Notes: generated by a model not told the origin, from the sequence alone. Shown: positions 37,899 through 47,280, counted from the stretch's first letter. The stretch is DNA of 64,000 nucleotides from Leptospira chreensis (GCF_016919165.1 NZ_JAFFPS010000053.1:1-64000); one strand, 5' to 3'. Translations and numbers: made by a program.

Positions 37899-38489
37899 AT
37901 GAAACTTGTTCTCAACTTACTCGTAACTTTTGTTCTATTCGTTGGTTGCCAACCGAAAGAAGTCACCAAACAGGACATCACTGCTCTGCGAGATGGAAAT
38001 CATGAAAACCTCTTCAGTTTTTCGAATACGATTTTGCCAAAAATCCTAGGACAAGAATTCAAGCGGTTTGAATCGGGTGTGGATGCGGACAAAAAGAACG
38101 AAGTCCACATCACATATGGCAGTAACTCAGCTCTCACCTTCAATGATACTTCCGATTACAGAAAAACAAGCACGGAATACCATAGTTTGGTACTACTGCG
38201 AGTGGGTTACGCCCTGGCTCTCCACCAGTTTCATAGACTTTCGCTCAGTCTTTCCAAACCGTTTTTCATTCAGGGAGAAAACAATCCCGATGCCGAGATC
38301 CAAGAAGCAGAGATTTTTAGAACCACCATTTCTAAACCAGAATTAGATGTTTTTTGGGAAAACCATCCCAATTTTGATCCTTACAAGGCTCCAAAAATTG
38401 GAGAAAAAGAATGGGAGGCTGTTACGGCAGAAGTTCAGAAATTATGGAAAGTGGAATTGGACGAATTTAGTCGGGTGAAGTTGGAATGA
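37899..38489 (+). CDS. Lipoprotein of unknown function, 196 aa
   Basis: A typical signal sequence ends at Cys17 (LFVGC), a spirochaetal-style lipobox, so the mature protein should be lipid-anchored in the envelope. The rest is soluble, with an [16 protein letters not shown] segment, and matches no family I know. It begins one base after the DUF962 stop, so the two are cotranscribed. Its last 23 bases overlap the 3' end of aat on the other strand. Confidence 0.78.
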   Translation: MKLVLNLLVTFVLFVGCQPKEVTKQDITALRDGNHENLFSFSNTILPKILGQEFKRFESGVDADKKNEVHITYGSNSALTFNDTSDYRKTSTEYHSLVLLRVGYALALHQFHRLSLSLSKPFFIQGENNPDAEIQEAEIFRTTISKPELDVFWENHPNFDPYKAPKIGEKEWEAVTAEVQKLWKVELDEFSRVKLE

Positions 38490-39132
38490 TCCAAGGGTTA
38501 GCGTCACCTAATGCACGTTCCAGACGATCCAAATAAGAAAGTTTAGGAATTTCATAAGCGCCCAACTGCCAGGTCACATGATTGAGTTGTTGGGTGTCAA
38601 AAAGGGCAAATCCCGACTGTCTTAATTTTTCGAATAAGTGGAACAACCCCACCTTTCCTGCATCGGATTCAAAAGAAAACATACTCTCCCCGGCAAAGAA
38701 CTTACCAATCGCAACCCCATACACCCCACCCACCAAAATATTTTCGGCATTCCATACTTCTACAGAATGAGCCCATCCCAATCTATGTAATTCTATATAC
38801 CCTTCGATAAAACCAGGAGTGATCCAGGTATTATCTTTTTCACGATAAGAACAACCTTGCATCACAATCGGAAAGGCTTCATTAAACGAGATACGAAACT
38901 TACCTTGTCTGACTTTGCGGAGTACTGTTTTTGAAAAATGAATTCGTTGTAAATCAAAGATAGCACGTGGGTCTAAACAATACCAACGAATGGGATCTTC
39001 TGACCAAGGGAAAATCCCTCGTTTGTAAGCATATAACAAACGCTCTACGGAGAAATCTCCACCGACAGCAACAAGGTCTTCCTTCCAAGTCCGTGGGTTT
39101 TTAAAAAATTGGTCTAAGCTCCTTTGGGTCAA
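38467..39132 (-). CDS. aat: Leucyl/phenylalanyl-tRNA-protein transferase
   Basis: Aat adds Leu or Phe from aminoacyl-tRNA to proteins with an N-terminal Arg or Lys, marking them for ClpSAP degradation. The 221 residues include the family blocks [45 protein letters not shown] (conserved core), [19 protein letters not shown] and FDTQQLNHV. Length is normal. It overlaps the preceding gene's stop by four bases and has a 23-base convergent overlap with the lipoprotein gene. Confidence 0.97.
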   Translation of the reverse strand: MTQRSLDQFFKNPRTWKEDLVAVGGDFSVERLLYAYKRGIFPWSEDPIRWYCLDPRAIFDLQRIHFSKTVLRKVRQGKFRISFNEAFPIVMQGCSYREKDNTWITPGFIEGYIELHRLGWAHSVEVWNAENILVGGVYGVAIGKFFAGESMFSFESDAGKVGLFHLFEKLRQSGFALFDTQQLNHVTWQLGAYEIPKLSYLDRLERALGDANPWIIPTSPD

Positions 39133-39860
39133 GGTTCCAATACTTCCTTTGGATAATCGTAAACGATTTTTACTTTCAAACTTTTTCCGTTTTCATCATT
39201 GATATTGGAAAGTCCTTCAAATTGTAAAATCCGCCTGGTTTGGACATCATAAACCAAAAGAAAGGGTTTCACAACCTGTTTCAAAAGAAAATTATCCACT
39301 TCCAATCGCAAATACAAGGCAGGTCTTCCCTTCCATTCCCCATCTCGGATTTTCTCTGCGGCAAACTTATAATCATCTAACTGGATGGGGGCAAGGAAAT
39401 GAAAAGACATCCGTTCTCCCTTGGCCAGTGTCTCCCAATTGTTTCTGACAAAATAATCAAAACCCCCATCCATCACTGCTGGATACTTGGGAGTGTATGA
39501 TCGTTCAGCAAGAGGATCTTCCTTTTTACGTTTGGAAAATAGACGAACCGACTTAGCCTTTACATCCGCCCCTTCCGTATAACCATCTCGAAAGTCTTCT
39601 GTTTTGAAAGTGGGAACTTCTGAATTTTTATCGAATTCAATATGTTTGGTGCCGAACACTTTTCCCTCTGCATCTTTGTAGAGGATGTCCGAATAGATAT
39701 GTTTTCCATTATTATAATATTCTTTATGATTGTCTGAATAAATGTACTTTCCGGTATTCAGATCGTAGGCTTTCCCGAAGTACTGGTACTTTGGTTTTTC
39801 TGCCCATAAAGGCAAAAAAGATGGAAAAACTATGGCAAAAATTAGGATTTTACGTATCAT
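39129..39860 (-). CDS. Exported hypothetical protein, 243 aa
   Basis: From ATG 39860 the product has a signal peptide (hydrophobic core about 5-16, ending LWAEKP). Its body is beta-rich, with repeated [18 protein letters not shown] and KHIYSD segments near the start and a C-terminal half reading like a lipid- or substrate-binding beta sheet ([27 protein letters not shown]). I do not recognise the family. It overlaps aat by four bases and is divergent from the PilZ-like gene 12 bases away. Confidence 0.75.
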   Translation of the reverse strand: MIRKILIFAIVFPSFLPLWAEKPKYQYFGKAYDLNTGKYIYSDNHKEYYNNGKHIYSDILYKDAEGKVFGTKHIEFDKNSEVPTFKTEDFRDGYTEGADVKAKSVRLFSKRKKEDPLAERSYTPKYPAVMDGGFDYFVRNNWETLAKGERMSFHFLAPIQLDDYKFAAEKIRDGEWKGRPALYLRLEVDNFLLKQVVKPFLLVYDVQTRRILQFEGLSNINDENGKSLKVKIVYDYPKEVLEP

Positions 39861-39872
39861 ACTGCTTAGACC

Positions 39873-41060
39873 ATGAAAAAATACAGACTGACTGACCAAA
39901 GGACACTTTTAGGGATCGTTTCCAAACTGACCACCACTGTCCTCCAAGAGAGAGATTCCAAACAGAAATTCACTCTCCAGAACCCAGTTGCCGTAAACGA
40001 TATCATGAAGTCGGTTCATTTTACCATTGCCGCGACGGAGCCCCTCCTTTCCAAACCAAAGTCTCTCGTTTGTGTTCTGAAAGAAAACAGAGTCGAACTC
40101 CGAGTCAAACCAGTCAATCCCTACCAAGATGATTTACTCCAAGTATATGAAATCCTCATTGAACCATTGGAACGTTCCGCCAAACGAGCCAACATCGAAG
40201 ACATCTCTGCTTACGAATTCAAAATGGCCCAGACCGCTGACTTAGGAACAGTCATCTCTATCTATGGAAAAACTTCCATCATCAATCAAAGTTTGAACCA
40301 ATGGCAAGTCCACTTGGAACAAACACTGACCAACTACGGTTACTTCATCAAAAAAGTACAAATTGGATTTTATTATGCTGCGGACACTCAACTGATGGAA
40401 GCTCTGGCTACTTCAAAAGCACCGTATTACGTTCGTGATGCGAATCGTAGAATTTTTTATACTGACAGGGGATTTTTTAGCACCAAAAAACTCAGTGAAA
40501 TCTATGTTCGTTCCTATTTGGATTCTCTCCTCTTAAACAATGCCAAATCTACTTTGATATTTCCCTTTTTCTCGAATGGAAAAGTTTTACTTGGTTACTT
40601 TGAAATCATCAGCAATTTGCCGGATCTCGGAAATCCTATTTTACAATCGGATATTGAAGGGCCAGAAGGGATTGGGCCTCTCCTCACCTTCTTAGAACAA
40701 AAGGCTGAGGAATTTGTATTCCAATTGGAATTTGCTTATGCAAAAGATTGGGAAACCGTCATTCGCACAACACCCGTTAGAGACATCAGCCAAGATGGTC
40801 GTGGAATTGGTATGACATTCCCGGCAGGTTCGAACATTGAAACTAAGGCCTTAGGTTCCCCAGTCTCTTTCCAAATGGTAATCAACTCTTCTCCTTATAC
40901 TTTTTATGGAAGTCTCAGAAGTATGAAAAAAGGAGAATCCGACAGCGTAAATATCGGATTACAAATTTTCCAATGTGACAAACCAGAAGGAATGTCTTAT
41001 CTTAGTTCTTACGCATCAAATTTAATTGGAAAAGCTGTGTATGACTCTGGAACAATATGA
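39873..41060 (+). CDS. DUF1577-type protein with a PilZ-like C-terminal domain
   Basis: The 395-residue soluble protein has a two-part layout: an N-terminal beta/alpha region, a GAF-like middle (FYYAADTQLMEAL, RDANRRIFYTDRG) and a C-terminal beta domain. D-I-S-Q-D-G in that domain fits the PilZ D/N-x-S-x-x-G signature that can bind cyclic di-GMP, and the final IGLQIF is also PilZ-like. The matching RxxxR motif is not clean, so binding is unproven. I associate the family with Leptospira from memory. It begins a long plus-strand run that leads to the ECF sigma factor. Confidence 0.68.
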   Translation: MKKYRLTDQRTLLGIVSKLTTTVLQERDSKQKFTLQNPVAVNDIMKSVHFTIAATEPLLSKPKSLVCVLKENRVELRVKPVNPYQDDLLQVYEILIEPLERSAKRANIEDISAYEFKMAQTADLGTVISIYGKTSIINQSLNQWQVHLEQTLTNYGYFIKKVQIGFYYAADTQLMEALATSKAPYYVRDANRRIFYTDRGFFSTKKLSEIYVRSYLDSLLLNNAKSTLIFPFFSNGKVLLGYFEIISNLPDLGNPILQSDIEGPEGIGPLLTFLEQKAEEFVFQLEFAYAKDWETVIRTTPVRDISQDGRGIGMTFPAGSNIETKALGSPVSFQMVINSSPYTFYGSLRSMKKGESDSVNIGLQIFQCDKPEGMSYLSSYASNLIGKAVYDSGTI

Positions 41061-41415
41061 AACAATTGTAACCTTATTAACAGAAATTCAAAAGACGGGA
41101 GGGTCTGACCCTTACCGTTTGGTTCTTTATTTAGTGCCGAACATCGGTATCATCTTTGGCACCACACTTTTGTTTTTTTTGTTTCAGTGGTGGCATAAAC
41201 AAAAGATGGCACTGATCCAATCTGGCCAATACAAACCCTGGAGTTTTGACATCAGATTGTATTCCTTTTTCCTAGGTCTTTTGTTGACATTCACTGGTTT
41301 TGCCTTATCGTTTGTATTTATACTCGTCTTAGGTCGTTCTATGGCGATGTTAGGAGGGTTAATCCCATTCGCAATTGGACTCGGTCTCTTGACCTTTTAC
41401 AAAATGAGTCGCTAG
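41041..41415 (+). CDS. Small membrane protein upstream of the ECF sigma factor
   Basis: This 124-residue protein has two membrane segments in the middle (about 29-50) and C-terminal half (about 73-120), with a short charged loop HKQKMALIQSGQ between them. ATG 41041 has GGAA eight bases upstream; a TTG at 41026 is the alternative. It overlaps the previous gene by 20 bases and ends 14 bases before the sigma factor, so it may take part in sensing for that regulator. No family is recognised. Confidence 0.7.
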   Translation: MTLEQYETIVTLLTEIQKTGGSDPYRLVLYLVPNIGIIFGTTLLFFLFQWWHKQKMALIQSGQYKPWSFDIRLYSFFLGLLLTFTGFALSFVFILVLGRSMAMLGGLIPFAIGLGLLTFYKMSR

Positions 41416-41429
41416 AGTCGACAAAACGT

Positions 41430-41984
41430 GTGTGCAATGAGGAAGATTGGAATTCGATCCAATCGGTCTTGCGGGGTGACGTGTCCCAATTCGAATTGCT
41501 GATGAAACGATACCAAGGTATGGTTTTTTCCCAAGCAAAGAAAGCCTTCCTAACAAACGAAGAAGCAGAAGATTTTACCCAAGAAGTTTTTTTAAAAGCC
41601 TATGAATCACTCAGCCAATTTCGCGGAGAGTCTCAGTTTTCCACTTGGTTGTTTCAAATTGCAAGATTTCGCCTAACAAAAGTTTTCAAAAAGAAAAAAC
41701 TACCTATTGCTGATTGGAAAGAAGATATCTCTTCTGTGGTTGACCATTCCAATCCTTCAGTTGCAGAAGTTTTAGATAAAGAAGAAACAAGCCACAACCT
41801 ACGCTCCTTGATTTCGAAATTACCAAAATCATACCAAATGCCGATCCTATTACATTACTTTGAAAACAAACCTCTCAAAGAAATTGCAACTGATCTAAAT
41901 ATAAAACTAAATACGATCAAAAGCCATATCGCAAGAGGGAAAGATCTTTTAAGGAAATGGTGGTCACATGAAATCGAAGGTTGA
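41430..41984 (+). CDS. ECF sigma factor (RpoE-like sigma-70 family)
   Basis: The 184-residue protein has region 2 (FEDFTQEVFLKAYESL-like block with EEAEDFTQEVF and FSTWLFQIAR) and region 4 (LPKSYQMPILLHYFENKPLKEIATDL and an NTIKSHIARG helix-turn-helix), the minimal layout of extracytoplasmic-function sigma factors. It directs RNA polymerase to a small regulon under envelope stress or a similar cue. The GTG start has no good ribosome binding site and the frame is open upstream, so the N-terminus is uncertain. The downstream membrane protein overlaps by 17 bases and could be its anti-sigma factor. Confidence 0.93.
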   Translation: MCNEEDWNSIQSVLRGDVSQFELLMKRYQGMVFSQAKKAFLTNEEAEDFTQEVFLKAYESLSQFRGESQFSTWLFQIARFRLTKVFKKKKLPIADWKEDISSVVDHSNPSVAEVLDKEETSHNLRSLISKLPKSYQMPILLHYFENKPLKEIATDLNIKLNTIKSHIARGKDLLRKWWSHEIEG

Positions 41985-42318
41985 TTCTCAGTCTGCAAAT
42001 CTATTTCGCAATCCAGATCCATTTTTAAAACATTCGGAAGCACCCGCTGTCATTCGTTTACGAGTGTTAGGACAAATTTTACCTTTGAAGTTTTTATTTT
42101 CTTCCGTGGGTCTTTCTATTTTGTTATTTATGATCCCTATCGCTACCATGTTCCTATCTGCTTCTCATGACGAGAATGCGGGATTACTTTTGCCGATTTT
42201 GATTAGTTCCAGTTTGTTCTTCTGTTTTTATTCCCTAGTGCTTGGCTTTTTACTCCTCAACACAAGAATTCCTTTTCTGAATGAATGGAAAGAGAAACTT
42301 GGATTTGAAGAGGTTTAG
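41968..42318 (+). CDS. Membrane protein, candidate anti-sigma partner of the ECF factor
   Basis: The 116-residue product has a soluble N-terminal part (about 1-35, with FLKHSEAP) and two to three membrane helices (about 37-100). It overlaps the sigma gene by 17 bases, the usual place for an anti-sigma factor, but it has no zinc-binding HxxxCxxC motif. The role is inferred from position only. Confidence 0.68.
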   Translation: MKSKVDSQSANLFRNPDPFLKHSEAPAVIRLRVLGQILPLKFLFSSVGLSILLFMIPIATMFLSASHDENAGLLLPILISSSLFFCFYSLVLGFLLLNTRIPFLNEWKEKLGFEEV

Positions 42319-42706
42319 AATATTCGTGAAAGGTCTATTGGTTCTCCCACTTTTTTGTTTTGCCGTTTCTCTCTCCGCCGAGGCATTGCCGTCTGGTGAG
42401 GAGTTTTTGAAAATGGATTTGGATCGTGCCCTCCCTCTTGTGGAGTCTCTTTCCAAAGAAGATTCCAAAATTCTCGTTTCGGAACTCCGAACAGAAATCA
42501 AAAAATCCTACCCCAAAGCAGATCATTTTTATTTCCTCATCTCCCACTTGGAAGAAATCCAAGCCATTGAAAAAGAACAGGCACGCCTACGTTCCCTACT
42601 CTGGGTTTATGTACTGGCCTTCTTTTTGTTTTTCGGATTCCTAGGATTTTTGTTACTCCGCCAAAGACAAGCCATCCGAGACATCAACCAAATGCTCGGG
42701 AAATAG
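42281..42706 (+). CDS. Exported single-pass membrane protein
   Basis: The product has an N-terminal signal sequence (LLVLPLFCFAVSLSAEA), a helical periplasmic part rich in Glu and Lys (about 30-95) and a C-terminal membrane helix (about 105-125) with a short cytoplasmic tail. The start is uncertain: ATG 42281 lies deep inside the previous gene, while TTG 42305 gives a cleaner signal peptide (starting with Lys-Arg-Phe-Arg). It is the last gene of the sigma cluster; a link to sigma control is inferred from position. Confidence 0.65.
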   Translation: MNGKRNLDLKRFRIFVKGLLVLPLFCFAVSLSAEALPSGEEFLKMDLDRALPLVESLSKEDSKILVSELRTEIKKSYPKADHFYFLISHLEEIQAIEKEQARLRSLLWVYVLAFFLFFGFLGFLLLRQRQAIRDINQMLGK

Positions 42707-42777
42707 ATAGATATCGTTTCATTGTCATCATTTTGTATTCTCTTTGTAATGAATCCCTGTTACTTTTGGAATAATTC

Positions 42778-43452
42778 ATGAAAATACTAATTGTAGATGA
42801 CGAAGAAGACATTGCAGGACTCATCCAATTCCATTTAGAGGAAGAAGGATTTCAGACCGAAGTATGTCACAATGGGATGGAAGTTCTCCCCCGTTTAGAA
42901 AAACACCTCCCGGACGGAATCATTTTAGATTTGATGTTGCCGGGAATTGGTGGGATGGACCTTTGCAAACGCATTAAAGAAAAATACCCACACATTCCTA
43001 TTTTGATGGTAACAGCAAAAACAGGGGAAACCGATGTGGTGCTTGGCCTTGAATTAGGCGCTGACGATTACATTCGTAAACCATTTAACATTCGAGAACT
43101 TGTTGCTCGCGTAAGAACCGTTACACGAAGAAGCACTGACCCAGGCCAGGAAGTGCAAGGAACCATTTCCACAGGTAAAATCCAAATCAATCCAACAGCA
43201 CATAAAGTTTTTGTAGAAGGAACAGAAATTGATCTCACTCTGATTGAGTTCAAACTTTTACAACTATTTGCCGGAAATCCAGGTGTTGCTTTTTCTCGTG
43301 ACAAATTACTCGATCGAATTTGGGGAAAGGATGTATTTGTAACAGATCGAACTGTAGACGTAAACATCAAACGCCTTCGTGATAAACTACTTTCCGAAAA
43401 AGAAAGATTAGAAACCATACGCGGGGTCGGTTACCGATTCCGAGATGCGTAG
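42778..43452 (+). CDS. OmpR/PhoB-family response regulator
   Basis: The 224-residue protein has a receiver domain with Asp7, Asp8, phosphoacceptor Asp51 in DLMLPG and a KPF loop, then a winged-helix DNA-binding domain (about 125-222) with TLIEFKLLQLF and RTVDVNIKRLRDKL. It is a transcription factor activated by the kinase encoded next to it, which overlaps by eight bases. Its resemblance to PhoB suggests phosphate control, but the target regulon is not visible here. Confidence 0.95.
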   Translation: MKILIVDDEEDIAGLIQFHLEEEGFQTEVCHNGMEVLPRLEKHLPDGIILDLMLPGIGGMDLCKRIKEKYPHIPILMVTAKTGETDVVLGLELGADDYIRKPFNIRELVARVRTVTRRSTDPGQEVQGTISTGKIQINPTAHKVFVEGTEIDLTLIEFKLLQLFAGNPGVAFSRDKLLDRIWGKDVFVTDRTVDVNIKRLRDKLLSEKERLETIRGVGYRFRDA

Positions 43453-44809
43453 TTTTTTTTCCACATTACTGTTACTCAACTGGGGTCTTTTGCTTGTTTT
43501 ACTGACCCTAGCATTGGGTGTATTTTTTATTTACGATCTAGTTGTACCTGCTGTACGCCCTCTCATCCTATTTGGATTTGTTTTAATTTCTATCTTTGGA
43601 ACCTTTTATATTTCTACAAACATTGCGATGCGAATCACAGATCCGCTGGCCACGGTTGAGAAAAAAACAAAAGAAATCAATGCAGGTGACTTTGGAGTTG
43701 AACTTTCTTCGCCTGACATTCGCGAGTTGGCAACTCTTGCTCTATCAATCAATGAAATGGCAAAACGACTCAAAGTCCAGTTTTTAGATCTGACAGTCGA
43801 AAAAGAAAAATTCAACTACCTATTACAGAATCTAAAAGAAGGGGTTTTTGCGATTGATAGAAATGAAAAATTTCTATTTTTGAATCGTAATATTTCAGAT
43901 ACCTTAATTGTAAAAAATTCGCAATTTAAAGACTATATCCCTTCGATCAAAAACAAAGAACTTCTCACTTTCATTAAAGAAAAAATCCATCATGGAGTGG
44001 AAGGGAAAACAGAGTTCCAAGATGGAATTCATTTTTACACAGCTCGTATTTATCCGATTAAATCGGACTCCATCATTCAATTGTATATTGGAGTTTTGTC
44101 AGACATCACTGAAGACAGACAAAACCAACTCATCCGAGAACAGTTTTTTCAAAATGCTTCTCACGAATTAAAAACTCCCATAACATCGATTAAAGGGTAT
44201 GCAGAAACTTTGGAATACAAACTAAAACTTCCCCAAGATTCGAATGAACGAAAATTTTTAGATGCCATTCTTAGAAATACAGAAAGACTGATTCGGATTG
44301 TCGAAGACATGCTTACTGTCTCTCGTTTGGAAAACCACAAAACTGTTTTGAATTTAACCGAATTTTCTCTATTTGATCTAGTAAGGAATGTATCCGAATC
44401 TTTGGGCGTGATCTACTCTCAGAAAAAACAAAGTTTGGTTTTGGATATCCCTTCAGATTTCCGAGTCAAAGCCGACCGTTTGCTTCTCGAAGATTTACTC
44501 GTAAATTTAATTTCTAATGCTTCTGCTTATAGTCCCGAAGGTTCCAGCGTGATTGTAAGGACTTCTTCTACAACGGACAAAAACCAAATCCAAGTCGTCG
44601 ACCATGGAATTGGAATTTCCGCAGAAGATGCCGAACGAATCTTCGAAAGGTTTTTCCGCGTAGATACCAACCGTTCCCGGAAAGAAGGTGGCACGGGTCT
44701 TGGCCTCTCCATTGTGAAACACATCGCTAGACTGCATTCTGGGGAAGTTTCTGTCTCTCAAAACCCCCATGGCGGTTCCATTTTTACCTTTGAATTTCCT
44801 AAAAAATAG
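43445..44809 (+). CDS. PhoR-like membrane sensor histidine kinase
   Basis: The 454-residue protein has two N-terminal membrane helices (about 8-30 and 37-57), a HAMP-like linker (RITDPLATVEKKTKEIN), a PAS domain (about 115-225), a HisKA domain with His240 in SHELKTP and a HATPase_c domain with NLISNASAYSPEG, DHGIGI and GGTGLGLSIV. It should phosphorylate the adjacent regulator. No large periplasmic sensing domain lies between the membrane helices, so it probably reads a membrane or cytoplasmic signal, as PhoR does. Confidence 0.95.
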   Translation: MRSFFSTLLLLNWGLLLVLLTLALGVFFIYDLVVPAVRPLILFGFVLISIFGTFYISTNIAMRITDPLATVEKKTKEINAGDFGVELSSPDIRELATLALSINEMAKRLKVQFLDLTVEKEKFNYLLQNLKEGVFAIDRNEKFLFLNRNISDTLIVKNSQFKDYIPSIKNKELLTFIKEKIHHGVEGKTEFQDGIHFYTARIYPIKSDSIIQLYIGVLSDITEDRQNQLIREQFFQNASHELKTPITSIKGYAETLEYKLKLPQDSNERKFLDAILRNTERLIRIVEDMLTVSRLENHKTVLNLTEFSLFDLVRNVSESLGVIYSQKKQSLVLDIPSDFRVKADRLLLEDLLVNLISNASAYSPEGSSVIVRTSSTTDKNQIQVVDHGIGISAEDAERIFERFFRVDTNRSRKEGGTGLGLSIVKHIARLHSGEVSVSQNPHGGSIFTFEFPKK

Positions 44810-44827
44810 ATTCTCGTAAGGGAAGTC

Positions 44828-44852
44828 ACCGGATAGAATATTGGTATCCGGT
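44828..44852. promoter_or_regulatory. Perfect eight-base inverted repeat just upstream of argJ
   Basis: ACCGGATA (44828-44835) and TATCCGGT (44845-44852) are exact reverse complements separated by nine bases, ending eight bases before the argJ ATG. The right arm runs into the TAGGTATTT ribosome-binding region. It could be an operator, for example for an arginine repressor, an attenuation or RBS-masking hairpin, or the end of the kinase transcript. Confidence 0.5.
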
Positions 44853-44860
44853 AGGTATTT

Positions 44861-46015
44861 ATGAAGTTTCCTTTGGGATTTTATTCCTTCGGCAAAAACA
44901 TAGGAATCAAAGACACAAGTTTAGATTTTGCAGTCATTTATTCAGAAAATCGATGTAAGGCGGCAGCCGTATTCACTCGTAACAATTTTCCTGGGGCTCC
45001 TATTTATGTGGGCCGTGACCATATCAAAGATGGATACCTCCAAGCCATTGTCATCAATTCTAAAAACTCGAATGTCGCTACAGGGGAACAAGGAATCCAA
45101 AATTCCTACGCGATCTGTACGGAACTTGGAAAATCGTTAGGAATTCCTGCCAGAGACATCCTCCCCTCCTCTACAGGAGTGATTGGAGTTCCCCTTCCCA
45201 TAGAAAAAATCCTTAACGCTTGTTCTACGGCAAAGGCAGATTTAAAACCCGGAAATTTAGAAGAAGTGGCAGAAGCCATTATGACTACCGACACCCGTAA
45301 AAAAATTTCCTATCGCACTATGACAAACCAAACTAGTGAAGGTGTGATGTTTGGGATTGCGAAAGGCGCCGGAATGATTGAGCCAAATATGGCGACCATG
45401 TTGTCTTATATACTTTGTGATTACATTCCGGAATCGGGTGACCTACAAGGAATTCTGAAACGAGTTGTGGATGTCACTTACAACTGTGTTACCATCGACT
45501 CCGATACATCCACAAGTGATACCGTGGTTTTAATGTGTTCTGGAGTTCTCGGAACCATTCCCGATGAAGTTTTTGAATCCCATATAAAAGAAATTGCCAC
45601 CGACCTTTCTAAGTTAATTGCTCGCGACGGAGAAGGTGCATCCAAACTCATCGAACTCACGGTTTCCAATGGACGCGACGATCTACAAGTGACAAAAATT
45701 GGAAAGTCCATTCTCAATTCTCCGCTGGTCAAAACTGCCATTTATGGTGGAGATCCCAATTGGGGAAGGTTTGTGATGGCGATCGGAAAGGTATTCGATG
45801 AACCCATTCCTTATGATTCTTTAGAAATCCAACTGGGTGGAATCGCCGTCAAAGGGGCCGACAATGGCACCAAAACAAAGTTAGCCGAATATCTAAAATC
45901 CAATGAAGAAATTCATATATCGGTCATTTTAAATACAGGATCTTTTCAAAAAACGTTTTGGAGTTGTGATTTTACAGAAGGATACATTCAGGAAAACGCT
46001 TACTACACGACATGA
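44861..46015 (+). CDS. argJ: Glutamate N-acetyltransferase / ornithine acetyltransferase (ArgJ)
   Basis: ArgJ transfers the acetyl group from N-acetylornithine to glutamate, closing the acetyl cycle of arginine synthesis. The 384-residue protein contains the self-cleavage site KGAGMIEPNMATML, in which Thr179 becomes the N-terminal nucleophile of the beta chain, and the DPNWGR segment. Whether it is mono- or bifunctional (also using acetyl-CoA) cannot be told. Its TGA overlaps the start of the next gene (ATGA), so it is tied in translation to a signalling protein of unrelated role. Confidence 0.96.
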   Translation: MKFPLGFYSFGKNIGIKDTSLDFAVIYSENRCKAAAVFTRNNFPGAPIYVGRDHIKDGYLQAIVINSKNSNVATGEQGIQNSYAICTELGKSLGIPARDILPSSTGVIGVPLPIEKILNACSTAKADLKPGNLEEVAEAIMTTDTRKKISYRTMTNQTSEGVMFGIAKGAGMIEPNMATMLSYILCDYIPESGDLQGILKRVVDVTYNCVTIDSDTSTSDTVVLMCSGVLGTIPDEVFESHIKEIATDLSKLIARDGEGASKLIELTVSNGRDDLQVTKIGKSILNSPLVKTAIYGGDPNWGRFVMAIGKVFDEPIPYDSLEIQLGGIAVKGADNGTKTKLAEYLKSNEEIHISVILNTGSFQKTFWSCDFTEGYIQENAYYTT

Positions 46016-47280
46016 ATTCCAATAAATTCAAAAGTTCGCTTAAATATTTTTTACCTTCAAGTTATCAGTTAAAACTTTCGGTGACGAATACCCTTACGCG
46101 TACTTTATTTATTTTATTCGTTTATCTTTCTTATTTCCTGATTCTATCTCAAATTCCAGAACAGATGTCTTATCGTTTGGAACTGGCTTTACTTCTCACC
46201 AGTGCCTTTGCACTGATTTTATATTTACCTATCATCGAAAGGCTCACCCGTTACATTCGGACTCGGTTTCTTTCAGAATACCTTACAGAAGATGCGGAAT
46301 CTTACAGACAAGCCATCAAACGATTTAACTTTGATGCATTGATTAAAAACGTTTTTCCAGATATGGTAAAAATCACGGGAAGCCATTCAGGAACCATGGC
46401 CGTACTCACTCAGAATGGGACCTTTGCCTTTCACTCCTACTTCCGAGGACGCCAAAAAAAACTAAGTCCCACAAAAGACATTATTGTAAAAACAAGTTTC
46501 CAATCTTTTTTGCTTAGCAAAAGGCATGGTGCCTCCGTTGCAGAAACTTATTCCCATGAAAACATTAACAATGACTTTATGGAACTCCATGCTAATTATA
46601 TTTATCCTTTTATTTTCAGGGAAAAACTATTTGGTTTTATTGCGGTATCCAACATTCCGAATACAGATGCTACACATAGTTTGTCACTACTCGCTGGTCA
46701 GTCGGCTTTAACCATTCACAATCACATCCTTTCCTATCATATTTCGGAAAATAAAAAATACCAAAAGGAAGCAGAGTATGCTGTACGCGTACAAAATCTT
46801 TTGGAAACAGGAACCATTCCCCAACTCATGGGTTGGGAAATCATCGCATTCAAACGTACCAACAGAAATTTAATCGAGTTCTTTCAAGTAGAAGATGGTA
46901 GTTGGTTTTTTGTAATTTTGAATACAGGAAAATCTTACCAACATATTGGGATCATACTTTCTTATATTTTGGGAGTTGTGTATTCCCAATCGAAACTTCG
47001 TATTCTAAAAGGTTTTTCTGATATCAAAGCCTTAATTCAATCCACCTTTCAGAAGTTAGACTGGAAAGAAAACTACGAACTGATCATTGGAAAAATTGGA
47101 TATTCAGAACTTTATATTGTGCAAGAAGGCAAACAATTCCGGATCACAAGGAATTCTGAAGAAGTCGTTGCGAGTATGGGATGGAAAAATATGATCAATA
47201 TGGACAAAGGTCCGATCATCATCCAACAACGAGGCGAACCTGTTCTTAAATTTAGTTTTGAAGAGCCAGAAATCAAATGA
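46012..47280 (+). CDS. Membrane-anchored GAF-like protein with a degenerate RsbU-type phosphatase domain
   Basis: The 422-residue protein has two membrane helices (about 27-48 and 55-75), a GAF-like sensor part (about 105-245) and a C-terminal domain (about 273-420). That domain follows the opening of SpoIIE/RsbU phosphatases (GWEIIAFKR), but the metal-binding GGDFYD and GDVSGHG motifs are replaced by NLIEFFQ and LNTGKS. It is therefore predicted to be a pseudo-phosphatase. It overlaps the following active phosphatase by four bases (ATGA), suggesting translational coupling and physical partnership. Overlap with argJ is also four bases. Confidence 0.7.
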   Translation: MNSNKFKSSLKYFLPSSYQLKLSVTNTLTRTLFILFVYLSYFLILSQIPEQMSYRLELALLLTSAFALILYLPIIERLTRYIRTRFLSEYLTEDAESYRQAIKRFNFDALIKNVFPDMVKITGSHSGTMAVLTQNGTFAFHSYFRGRQKKLSPTKDIIVKTSFQSFLLSKRHGASVAETYSHENINNDFMELHANYIYPFIFREKLFGFIAVSNIPNTDATHSLSLLAGQSALTIHNHILSYHISENKKYQKEAEYAVRVQNLLETGTIPQLMGWEIIAFKRTNRNLIEFFQVEDGSWFFVILNTGKSYQHIGIILSYILGVVYSQSKLRILKGFSDIKALIQSTFQKLDWKENYELIIGKIGYSELYIVQEGKQFRITRNSEEVVASMGWKNMINMDKGPIIIQQRGEPVLKFSFEEPEIK

